Source: Beta vulgaris subsp. vulgaris (lineage: Eukaryota; Streptophyta; Magnoliopsida; Caryophyllales; Amaranthaceae). Taken from it: a stretch of 64,000 nt of DNA. Location: contig NC_079207.1 in NCBI RefSeq assembly GCF_026745355.1, positions 38,963,880 through 39,027,879 of the forward strand, given 5' to 3'. A program made the translations under genes and the position numbers. Below, one piece after another: positions 56,479 to 64,000 of the stretch. Positions within the stretch are counted from its first letter, which is position 1; every line of letters starts with the position of its first letter. Below the pieces are notes generated by a model. It had not been told where the DNA came from. It searched no databases and saw nothing but the letters and a program-made list of their open reading frames with translations.

Positions 56479-56880
56479 GATCCACGAAGGTCATTGACCG
56501 GTTTAACACTATTGATTAGTTGAGCAGATCCACTAAGGTTATTAACTGACTAATCAATAATATTTAATTGTTGATCCCGGTAGATCCACGAAGGTCATTG
56601 ATCGGTTTAACACTATTGATTAGTTCAGCAGATCCACTAAGTTCATTGACTGACTAATCAATAATATTTGATTATTGATCCCGGCAGATCCACGAAGGTC
56701 ATTCACTGGTTTAACACTATTGATTAGTTCAGCAGATCCACTAAGGTCATTGACTGACTAATCAATAATATTTGATTATTCATCCCGGCAGATCCACGAT
56801 GGTCATTGACCGGTTTAACATTATTGATTAGTTCAGCAGATCCACTAAGGTCATTGACTGACTAATCAATAATATTTAAT
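56479..56880 (+). repeat. 104-bp tandem repeat in Gypsy-T, about four copies
   Basis: Units begin GATCCACGAAGGTCATT at 56479, 56583, 56687 and 56791, exactly 104 bp apart. Each unit has two related halves (GATCCACGAAGGTCATTGAC and GATCCACTAAGGTCATTGAC), with ATTGATTAGT and ACTAATCAAT as an internal inverted pair. It lies between the antisense stop (56183) and the pol stop (57254), where the two transcription units converge. Tat-lineage elements are known for tandem repeats in this region. Confidence 0.9.
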
Positions 56881-57285
56881 TTGTTCATCCAGTATTGAGA
56901 CGTTGTGTGTGAAAGATGCTCATTTTATCAAAATAAAATGGCTCTTCTCGGCCATGCCGGAATTATTGCCTACAATGAGCTTGGGAAATCTTTTCGGCAT
57001 AAGCGCCTGATTATCAACTCCTACTGGCAACACTGCCTTTCTGCTAACTACACGTAGTATCTTTTAAGGACACTGGCATGTTTAATTTGTTCATCCAGTA
57101 TTGAGACGTTGTGTGTGAAAGATGCTCATTTTATCAAAATAAAACGGCTCTTCTCGGCCATGCCGGAATTATTGCCTACAATGAGCTTGGGAAATCTTTT
57201 CGGCATAAGCGCCTGATTATCAACTCCTACTGGCAACACTGCCTTTCTGCTAACTACACGTAGTATCTTTTAAGGACACTGGCAT
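56875..57285. repeat. 206-bp direct duplication across the pol stop
   Basis: TTTAATTTGTTCATCCAG...GGACACTGGCAT occurs twice in tandem (56875-57079 and 57081-57285), virtually identical with one visible difference (AAATGG/AAACGG). It copies the last ~10 codons of pol (NASVLKRYYV and stop, minus strand) plus the sequence beyond. The near identity implies it is younger than the LTR divergence. Confidence 0.9.
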
Positions 57286-58504
57286 TCCAACTATTTTTCA
57301 GTAGCTTGCCTGCCATGTCTTCGAGCCGGTAGGACCCTGTTACTATTTCTTCTTTAACCAAGTAAGGCCCTTTCCAATTGGCCGTAAGCTTTCCATCTAC
57401 ATGGGCTTTTCCAGTTGCGGCCGTTCGCCTGAGGACGAGGTCTCCCTTGGAGATAGGGCGGCTTCGCACTCTTTTGTTGTAGGCCTTGCTTATCCGGTCT
57501 TTATATGCTGCCAATCTGACCTCTGGTAAGATATCTAGGTCCTCTTTGTGTATCTGTTCGTTTAAGCTTGGCTCGTAGTTCAGTATTCGCCAGTTGGGTA
57601 ATCCCACTTCTACCGGTAGTACTGCTTCCGCTCCGAAAGCTAGCCTGAACGGTGTTTCTCCGGTGGCCTCCTTTTCAGTAGTCCTGTTGGACCATAACAC
57701 TGCTGGTACCATGTCGGCCCATGCTCCCTTCAATTCATCTAACCTCTTTTTTAGGGCATGAAGGATCTGTTTGTTAGCGGCTTCAGCCTGACCATTGCTT
57801 TGAGGGTGGCAAACTGACGAGTAGGCAAACTTGATGCTGTAGGGACGCAAAAAGTCGCGTATTGGGCCGCAATCAAACTGGACGCCGTGGTCCATCACTA
57901 TCCCCATCGGGATGCCGAACCTAGTGATGATGTTCTGCCAGATAAACTTTTTTACCTGATTGACCGTTATCTTTGCTGTTGGTTATGCTTCAATCCATTT
58001 TGTGAAGTAATCAATGCCCACTATCAAGAATTTTCTTCCCCCAGATGCCGGTGTGAAGGGCCCTATTATATCCATCCCCCACTGCGCGAAAGGGATTGGG
58101 TTCAAGATTGGCTGAAGGTCATTGGCCGGTTGGTTTATCACCGGCGCAAACCTTTGACATTTGTCACACTTTTTTACGTAGGCTTGGGCATCTGTCAGCA
58201 TTGTGGGCCAGTAGAAACCTGCTCTCAGCGCTTTGAGTGCTAGCGCCTTTCCACCGATATGGTTCCCACAGACCCCTTCATGAATCTCCTCAATTATTTT
58301 CGTTGCTTCGTGGGCCATTACGCACCTTAGCAGAGGCAACGAGAATCCTTTCTTGTACAGCTGTCCTTGAAAGACGCAGTACCAAGCAGAGTCTCTTTTC
58401 AATTTTTTCGTCGCCATCTTATCTTCCGGGAGCTCACCCTTGAGTTTATATGCCAATATACCATCGTACCATTCCGGTTCAGAGGTGATTGTATTAACGG
58501 ACAC
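57254..58504 (-). pseudogene. Gypsy-T integrase (one nonsense codon)
   Basis: Integrase inserts element DNA into the host genome. The minus strand from 58504 shows the HHCC zinc finger (HEGVCGNHIGG...CDKCQRF, about 58150-58290) and the core start GMDIIGPFTPASGG with the first catalytic Asp. An in-frame TAA follows WIEA near 57980. The frame then resumes, with VMDHGVQF (second Asp region; usually TDNG) near 57880-57900 and SNGQAEAANKQIL with the catalytic Glu. It runs to the C-terminal LKRYYV stop at 57254. Only this stop and the frameshift upstream near 58500 separate it from RT. The residues around the second Asp differ from consensus, so activity is doubtful. Confidence 0.88.
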
Positions 58505-60504
58505 TGGGTAACCTCTATGCTTCTTTCTTTTAACGTCTCTACCATGACGCTCCTTTTCTTGTCGCTGAGACTGGAGCTTGCCAACTTTGACAGGGCATCT
58601 GCCGCCATGTTTTCAGCTCTCGAAACCAATTGCACTTCAAAGGTCTGCAACCCTTGTATCATGCTATTGACTAGGTTGAGGTATTTTTGCATTACCGGTT
58701 CTCTAGCTTCATACGTCCCTTCTATTTGGCTCAAAATTAACTGCGAGTCCGTTATCATGGTGATGTTTTTGGCTCCAGCCGCAATGCTCAGACTTAGTCC
58801 GGCCAGGGCTGCTTCGTACTCGGCTTCATTGTTGGAGGCTTTAAACCCGAAACGGATGGCATGCTCGAAGATTTCCCCTTCTGGGGACGTCATGACAACA
58901 CCGGCCCCTGCTCCACTCTGGGCCGCTGATCCATCTACCTCAAAATTCCACCTGCCGGTGGATTCTGTTGTCTCAGTGTAGGTTGTCTCCACTATGAAGT
59001 CAGCTAGTGCTTGGGCTTTGATTGCGGTACATGGCCGGTATTCTATGTCAAACTCCGAGAGCTCTATTGCCCATTTCAATAGTCTGCCTGTGGTGTCCAG
59101 CTTGTGGAGAGCCTTTTCCAGGGGCTGATTGGTAAGGACTTGAACAGTGTGAGAATCAAAGTATGGTATCAGCTTTCTTGCTGCAATTAACACGGCATAG
59201 GCCATCTTCTCTCGTAGCTCATACCTTTGCTCAGCGCCTGCTAGCACGTGACTGACAAAGTATATTGGGCTTTGCTGCCCCTGCCGGTTTACTAATAACA
59301 CTGCCGCGACTGTCTTCTTGGTTACTGATACGTACAGCTGCAGCTTCTCCCCCAGCTCTGGCCGGGTTATGGTTGGCAGTTTCAGGAAGTGCTTTCTTAC
59401 TCCTTCAAAGGCTTGCTTCTGCTCCTCCTCCCACTCAAACTTCTTGTTTCCGCTGAGTATCTTAAAGAATGGCAAGGCTTTTTCGGCCAATTTGGAAACG
59501 AATCTCGTGAGAGCCGCCATCCTTCCGGTCAGCTTTTGAATGTCCAGGATGCTCTTTGGCTCCGGGAGATCACTGATAGCTTTGATTTTGTCCGGGTTGG
59601 CATCGATCCCCCTTTCACTCACCATGAAACCCAGGAACTTGCCGGATCGCACCCCAAACACGCATTTCTTCGGATTTAGCTTTATCTCATGTTTCCGGAG
59701 TTTTTCGAAAGTTTCCTCGAGGTCTACTATATGGTCTTCTTCTGTTAAGCTCTTGACTATACTGTCATCCACATATACCTCTACGTTTCTGCCTTTTTGT
59801 CGCTCAAATATTTTGTCCACTAGCTTTTGGTGAGTGGCGCCGGCATTCTTGAGCCCAAACGGCATGGCCTTGTAGGCATAAACTCCTGCATCTGTAATGA
59901 AAGCCGCCTTATTCCTATCGGATTTCAGCAGACTTATCTGGTGATATCCTGAAAAAGTGTCCATGAAGCTTAATAGTGCTTGGCCGCTAGTTGAGTCTAC
60001 CAACTGATCAATTCTTGGTAAGGGATACCAGTTTTTTGGGCAAGCCTTGTTAAGGTCGGTGAAATCTACGCACATACGCCATGACCTATTGGACTTCTTC
60101 ACCATCACCACATTTGCCAACCATTCCGGGTAATCGCAAGGTTCAATGAAGTCTGCTGCCAGCAACTTATCCACTTCCTCCTTTATGGCTGCGTTCTTCT
60201 CGGCAGAAAAGTTATGTTTCTTCTGCTTGACCGGCCTGACATCCTCATTCACATTCAGACGGTGCACCATGAACTCTGGCTCAATACCGGGCATTTCATC
60301 TGCGGAGAAAGCGAATATGTCGGCATGACCTCTTAGCAAAGAGATCAGGTTAACCTTAAGTTCTTCTCCTAGATCGGCCCCAATTTTTACTGTTCTGTCA
60401 GGCCTTACTTCTTCCGTCTCCCCCTCTGGGCTGGGTCTTGGCTGATCTGCCGGCCTTGCCTCGAAGTTTTCCATAGATAAATCCTTCTTGGCTTTGTTTT
60501 CCAC
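58399..60504 (-). CDS. Gypsy-T reverse transcriptase and RNase H (open frame)
   Basis: A 701-codon continuous frame that copies the element RNA to DNA. It shows the pre-RT segment FAFSADEMPGIEPEF, then WRMCVDFTDLNKACPKNWYP, the catalytic box EVYVDDSIVKS (about 59765-59795), GFMVSERGIDANPDKIKAI and the connection domain. This is followed by an RNase H of the plant Tat type: FEVDGSAAQSGAGAG, NNEAEYEAALAGL and ITDSQLILSQIEG, ending MAADALSKLAS. Met 60504 is only the first Met after a TGA (about 60550) that separates it from protease in the same frame, so in life it would be part of one gag-pol. The last ~35 residues are out of frame after an indel near 58500, where integrase continues in another frame. 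Confidence 0.9.
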   Translation of the reverse strand: MENKAKKDLSMENFEARPADQPRPSPEGETEEVRPDRTVKIGADLGEELKVNLISLLRGHADIFAFSADEMPGIEPEFMVHRLNVNEDVRPVKQKKHNFSAEKNAAIKEEVDKLLAADFIEPCDYPEWLANVVMVKKSNRSWRMCVDFTDLNKACPKNWYPLPRIDQLVDSTSGQALLSFMDTFSGYHQISLLKSDRNKAAFITDAGVYAYKAMPFGLKNAGATHQKLVDKIFERQKGRNVEVYVDDSIVKSLTEEDHIVDLEETFEKLRKHEIKLNPKKCVFGVRSGKFLGFMVSERGIDANPDKIKAISDLPEPKSILDIQKLTGRMAALTRFVSKLAEKALPFFKILSGNKKFEWEEEQKQAFEGVRKHFLKLPTITRPELGEKLQLYVSVTKKTVAAVLLVNRQGQQSPIYFVSHVLAGAEQRYELREKMAYAVLIAARKLIPYFDSHTVQVLTNQPLEKALHKLDTTGRLLKWAIELSEFDIEYRPCTAIKAQALADFIVETTYTETTESTGRWNFEVDGSAAQSGAGAGVVMTSPEGEIFEHAIRFGFKASNNEAEYEAALAGLSLSIAAGAKNITMITDSQLILSQIEGTYEAREPVMQKYLNLVNSMIQGLQTFEVQLVSRAENMAADALSKLASSSLSDKKRSVMVETLKERSIEVTQCPLIQSPLNRNGTMVYWHINSRVSSRKIRWRRKN

Positions 60505-60552
60505 CTTCTTCTTTCCCTTTCCGACGGTGGCGTATCGGCTGGTCGCTTGTGG

Positions 60553-61449
60553 TCAGAGTGTTTCAGCGCGGTAAGGTAACAAGCCTTGCCGACTCCTGGT
60601 TTCCCCTGATTTTTCGGGGTTGCCGTCATTGGAAGTGTAGATCATAGTGAGGTGATACGTTGAGACGACGGCCTGAGCGTCGTGAATTAACAGCCTTCCG
60701 ATAATGGCATTATACGCCGCTGGGACGTCAACCACCAGAAATTCCACCATGAGGTCCTTGGAACGGGATCCCTCTCCTAATTTTACAGCCAGCTTTACCG
60801 TCCCTTCTGGGACGACAGATGCTCCCGTGAAACCGATAACCGGGTAAGAGACCGGTTTCAGACACGCTTCCTCAAAGCCCATTTTTTCAAACGTTTCTTT
60901 GTACAAGATGTTAGCGGAGCTTCCTCCGTCGACCAGGACGCGATGGACCATTGCATTGGATATCTGTAGAGATACTACCAAAGGGTCATCATGGGGGTAA
61001 ACGATCCCTTTAGCGTCCTCTGAAGTGAAAGCCACAGACGACATTGATGGAGATGCCGGCCATTTCCTGGCATTGTTGTAGTTCACTTGGTGGCGAACTT
61101 CTTTTAGGCTAGCTTTGGCCTCGTGAATGCTGCCGCCTCTTGTCGGTCCTCCGCTTATGACATGGATCTCAGTGATCCTGTCCTTTACCGGCCTTCTGTT
61201 ACTAGTTTCCTCCTCTCTAGGAGGAGTTTTGCGATCAGTCCTCGCTTGGTACCGGGTGAAATAACCTCGCTTGATGAGGTCTTCAATCCCGTCCTTAAGG
61301 TCTTTGCAATCGTCTGTCTTGTGGCCGTAATCGTCGTGAAATTCACACCATTTGGACTTATCTCTGCCCTTGTAGTACATCTTTCTTGGCCTTTGCCATT
61401 TCTCGTCTTTACTATGCAGTTCGAAAATTCGGGCCCAGGATATCGTCAA
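60553..61449 (-). pseudogene. Gypsy-T gag zinc finger and aspartic protease
   Basis: 298 open codons on the minus strand. The Cys/His knuckle WCEFHDDYGHKTDDCKDLK is near 61310-61370. The retropepsin follows with VLVDGGSSANILY (active-site D-G-G instead of D-S/T-G, a common variant in plant gypsy elements) near 60900-60945 and YNAIIGRLLIHDAQA near 60680-60720. It ends in a TGA at about 60550; RT continues in the same frame beyond. The start is not a true gene start: gag precedes it in a different frame because of an indel near 61490. It cleaves the element's polyprotein if intact. Confidence 0.85.
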
Positions 61450-61483
61450 TGGTGTGTAATTATAATTTTTGTCCGGTCTCTCT

Positions 61484-62495
61484 TCAAATCCTTTTTGTCA
61501 TCTTCTTTCTGCCGAGATAACTGCGAAATGGGGTCCCTTCTCTCAGCCCCGTCATAAGGGCCAGGACCGCTACTTCTTGCTGTAGTGTGGGGATGGTGAC
61601 AGCTTCAGCGTTGAAACGCCCGACATAGTCCCTCAAGCTTTCGGTCTCACCTTGCTTGATAGACATTAACTCGCCGGTTGTTTTCTCACGTCGCTTGTTA
61701 CTTACAAAGTGCGTTACGAACATGGACGTGAGTTGGCGATAATCGAAGACGGTTGCCGGCGGAATACTTTTAAACCAAGTTTGCCCTAGTCCAACCAAGG
61801 TAGATGGGAACACCTTACACCACCCCGAGTCGGTATCGGTGTATAACAGCATATGACCCTCATAAGCCGATATGTGATCCTCTGGATCAGACTTCCCGTC
61901 ATACTTGCATGTCGGCATTTTCAGCTTCTCCCTGGGGTCCTGCAAAATCGCAGTGGAAAACGGCGAATTCCGCAATGATACCGGCGCTCTGCGTCGATAT
62001 TCACTTCCCTTTCTTGGCTGGGAGGAATGCTGCTGGACTTCCGTGTCCTGCGCCTCCTCTTCTTCTTCTTCTTCTTCTTCACCCCCCACCTGCTCTGTGG
62101 GGGTCTTTGAGTTTACCACCTGATCCTGATCATGCCGGTCTCGCTCTCCCTGGCGGCCCGTCCACAGTGAGCGGAGCTTTCTCACAGGGCTGTGGGCTCT
62201 GCTCAGAGGTCGCTTGGCACGGGGACCGGTCGTGGGTACCACTAGCCATTGCCTGGAATACCTCTGCCGCACTTCTAAGTTGTTCTGGGGTGAACATATT
62301 CTGCAGGGTATGAAAGATGTCTTCCTGGGGAGTCTCAGGGGTTTTTCTAGCTGTGTCAACGGGTGGCCGACTTTGCCTAGCAGCCGACAGTGGAGTTGAG
62401 AACCCCGGGGGTGCTTTATCAATGGGAACATTGTTTTCATCAGTTTCCGGCATTCCTAATTGCTGCTTAGGATCCATGAGGGTTTTTGTTTGCAA
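61484..62495 (-). pseudogene. Gypsy-T gag (two frame breaks)
   Basis: Met 62495 (MQTKTLMDPKQQLGMP) follows the primer-binding site by ~40 bp and opens an N-terminal region with EDIFHTLQNMFTPEQL. The frame shifts near 62155; the main part then runs in the frame of 62440-61484. It has an acidic poly-Glu run (about 62045-62075), then the gag core SPFSTAILQDPREKLKMPTC, KYDGKSDPEDHISAYEGHM, TWFKSIPP, FVTHFVSNKRREKTTGELM and the SLRDYVGRFN motif. It breaks again near 61490 before the zinc finger. This is Ty3/gypsy capsid, which would form the particle; two indels make it non-functional here. Confidence 0.87.
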
Positions 62496-62530
62496 GAGGT
62501 GGTTTAGACTACAAGGTATTGTTCGCCCCT

Positions 62531-62543
62531 CCTTCCTGCGCCA
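62531..62543 (-). other. Gypsy-T primer-binding site
   Basis: The minus strand reads TGGCGCAGGAAGG, beginning 2 nt inside the 5' LTR. TGGCGC starts are typical of plant Ty3/gypsy primer-binding sites; the matching tRNA is not assigned. Confidence 0.8.
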
Positions 62544-62545
62544 AT

Positions 62546-62990
62546 TGTTCCGGTATGGGACAAATTACAGGGTCTTGAACCGTTAAGTCCTTGTGTTGAA
62601 GCCGGTTTGGATCCCTGCAAAAGAGAGTAAGTAAACTAGCCTCGGGGGTTGATCCGAGGAACGCCCCTCCGATGCCTAAGTCAGTATTTAGTTAAAGCCG
62701 GTAGCTCTCAAGTACAATGTATTGAGATTCCTGAACGTACCTTATGACTCAGATCAACGAAGTATTTATAGGGACCCGAATAAGCCCATATCTGGTTTGG
62801 GCCCGGTATTTGCGGGAAATATCCCCAAGAATATTCCCTTGGGATATATTCTTATCTTTTATTGAAAGCATATCTTTCAGGCCCGTAGGCGTTGGAGATA
62901 TGGACTGGGTTCAAGCCCAGGATTATAAGCCCAAAAGCTATTAGACCGGCATAACTTAAACCGGTATGGAACTTAGTCAGCCCCCATACA
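62546..62990 (-). repeat. Gypsy-T 5' LTR
   Basis: This is the right LTR, 445 bp, TGTTCCGGTATGGG to CCCCCATACA, and the 5' LTR in leftward reading. The minus strand keeps CCTATAAATAC at 62762-62772, the likely promoter TATA box. Confidence 0.92.
62763..62770 (-). promoter_or_regulatory. TATA box in Gypsy-T 5' LTR
   Basis: The minus strand reads TATAAATA. It is intact in the 5' LTR and mutated in the 3' LTR. It would start the gag-pol transcript. Confidence 0.6.
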
Positions 62991-64000
62991 CAATGTTTCT
63001 TATTTCGTGGTCCAAAGTATTACTTACACACTACCTACTTGCATTAAGTTAAGCTGGATAGTTGGAGCAGAAATCGAAAGAAAGATCTTTTGTTATTTTA
63101 ATAAGGATTTTGGTAACGACTGTTCTGAAACGTTAGATTATCATTCATTGTATTTCTAGATTTGTTTAACTTTAAAATGCATGCCAAAATCACTTATCTA
63201 TCAATTATTAGTTGATGTTGATAAACTACTTCCTCTTCATGATTTCTAATTTATTTGCTCGTTTTTCTAGCAAAAAAAAAAGGTCATATAAATAATAGTG
63301 TCCCAGTTCCTTATTTATATTCCTAGTTTATATCTTTTTTAGACTAAAAAGAACGTCAAAGGAATATCAAAAGCGAAAGTATAGAGTACTACAACTGATA
63401 GAGCTATCAAAGGTTGGCATAGGAACACGACAGGAACCGGATACAAAAATAAATAGGTTAGTATCAAACTTTTTCGACATGTCAATATAAATAGGTTGGC
63501 ATCTGGTGGTTTTCAGCACGCCCATTCAAAAGTGTGTCTCCCTTCTATTAGAGAAACCTGCAATACTCTCGAGAGAGAGTACCGAGTCATAAAGAAATGT
63601 GACTCTTATCGAGATCATGAGCCCAGAATCCCAAGCAATAGCAGTTTGTAGGGATTGCTCATGCGGCAAGGTACGATGCTCGTCGTTGGTTGCTCGTCTG
63701 AATTGTGAACAACAATTGTTCCGATCATCACTTTCATCAGCGATCCAAGTTTTACCTCCACCATCACTAGCTTTGACCAGCGATGCCCTCCGTCATATGC
63801 GACTCTTTATTTTTTTTGTTTGTTGTATTTTCTATGTATTGTAAAAGCTCTTAAAGCTTCTTTCAGTTCGTTTGGTTGCCTTAGATGTGGTTGTATTAGC
63901 ATTAGGCTGCACTTCCTCTTTTAATTAATGTACGATTTTTCGATGTTAAAAAAAAAATCATGTCCATATTAAATTATTGCAGTGGAAAAGGCACATATAA
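62991..64000. other. Right flank, no firm gene
   Basis: AT-rich to 63400 without structure. From 63480 there is a TATAAATA (63486-63493) and, 124 bp on, the weak ORF listed separately. No repeat ends were recognised. Confidence 0.45.
63617..63844 (+). CDS. Weak hypothetical ORF, 75 codons
   Basis: ATG 63617 opens MSPESQAIAVCRDCSCGK and runs to a stop at 63844, 124 bp downstream of a TATAAATA. A GT follows the CGK codons (CAAG|GTACGATG), so it could equally be a first exon whose remainder is off the window. The C-terminal part is hydrophobic (LFIFFVCCIFYVL) but looks like T-rich intron or UTR. No family is recognised and chance is likely. Confidence 0.2.
   Translation: MSPESQAIAVCRDCSCGKVRCSSLVARLNCEQQLFRSSLSSAIQVLPPPSLALTSDALRHMRLFIFFVCCIFYVL

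Larger units (their letters stand above)
52381..62990 (-). mobile_element. Gypsy-T: Tat-like Ty3/gypsy retrotransposon with antisense coding unit
   Basis: A 10.6-kb element with two 445-bp LTRs (TGTTCCGG...CCATACA; the left copy has TGTTTCGG) and near-matching 5-bp flanks TAATG (52376-52380) and CAATG (62991-62995). Reading leftward from the right LTR come a primer-binding site, gag, protease, RT-RNase H and integrase, ending at 57254. Between pol and the left (3') LTR lie two tandem-repeat blocks and a coding unit on the opposite strand (53297-56183). Tat-lineage elements such as Retand and Ogre have a long region after pol and reported antisense ORFs, and this layout matches. Counting by eye, the LTRs differ at about 18 of 445 positions with no indels. 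Pol carries several lesions. Confidence 0.92.

Noticed and set aside
56479..56880. CRISPR-like array
   Set aside because: The units are head-to-tail with no unique spacers, and the setting is a plant retrotransposon.
58367..58981. 204-codon plus-strand frame over Gypsy-T RNase H
   Set aside because: It is antisense to a well-supported RT-RNase H frame, has no recognisable domain and no promoter; unlike 53297-56183 it is a shadow.
61804..62313. 169-codon plus-strand frame
   Set aside because: It is antisense to gag; the long Leu/Pro runs come from the poly-Glu and repeat codons opposite.

Overview
The window looks like a repeat-rich nuclear chromosome segment of a flowering plant, most likely a eudicot. 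It holds SIRE-type Ty1/copia elements with envelope-like ORFs, Tat-type Ty3/gypsy, CACTA, MULE and Stowaway-like DNA transposons, a decayed plant pararetrovirus, and one GT-AG spliced host gene. The species cannot be read from the sequence. No rRNA, tRNA, CRISPR or bacterial-style operon was seen.

Layout. (1) 1-~30.3 kb is a stack of nested insertions in an old leftward Ty3/gypsy element (gypsy-1). Its RT lies at 1-1648, its protease at 11345-12039 and its gag C-terminus at 13239-14489; a possible 5' end lies at 29526-30339. It is split by a leftward SIRE-like copia (Copia-A, 1649-11344, both LTRs), a fold-back Mutator-like element (12049-13229, perfect 9-bp target duplication) and a rightward SIRE-like copia (Copia-B, 14490-~29525, 5' LTR only). 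Copia-B is itself broken by a CACTA element (16679-19280) in gag and a probable solo LTR (21344-23817, perfect 5-bp target duplication) in integrase. (2) 30.4-39.1 kb is a tandem duplication of ~4.36 kb carrying decayed gag of a second gypsy (gypsy-2) and a CACTA element. The complete CACTA copy is 38011-39619. (3) 39.6-42.4 kb is non-coding, probably gypsy-2 remnant. (4) 42.4-44.9 kb holds two side-by-side copies of a decayed endogenous pararetrovirus fragment. (5) 45.3-50.3 kb is the one clear host gene: a five-exon small J-domain co-chaperone gene with a perfect heat-shock element and a TATA box upstream. (6) 52381-62990 is a nearly complete Tat-like Ty3/gypsy (Gypsy-T) with 445-bp LTRs. 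Its gag-pol runs leftward. A separate coding unit with its own TATA box and at least one likely intron runs rightward between pol and the 3' LTR.

Only the J-protein gene looks like a functioning host gene. The retroelements are mostly broken by stops, frameshifts and later insertions. Gypsy-T is the least decayed (about 4% LTR divergence counted by eye), and its antisense unit, read toward pol across a 104-bp tandem repeat, is the most interesting system here.
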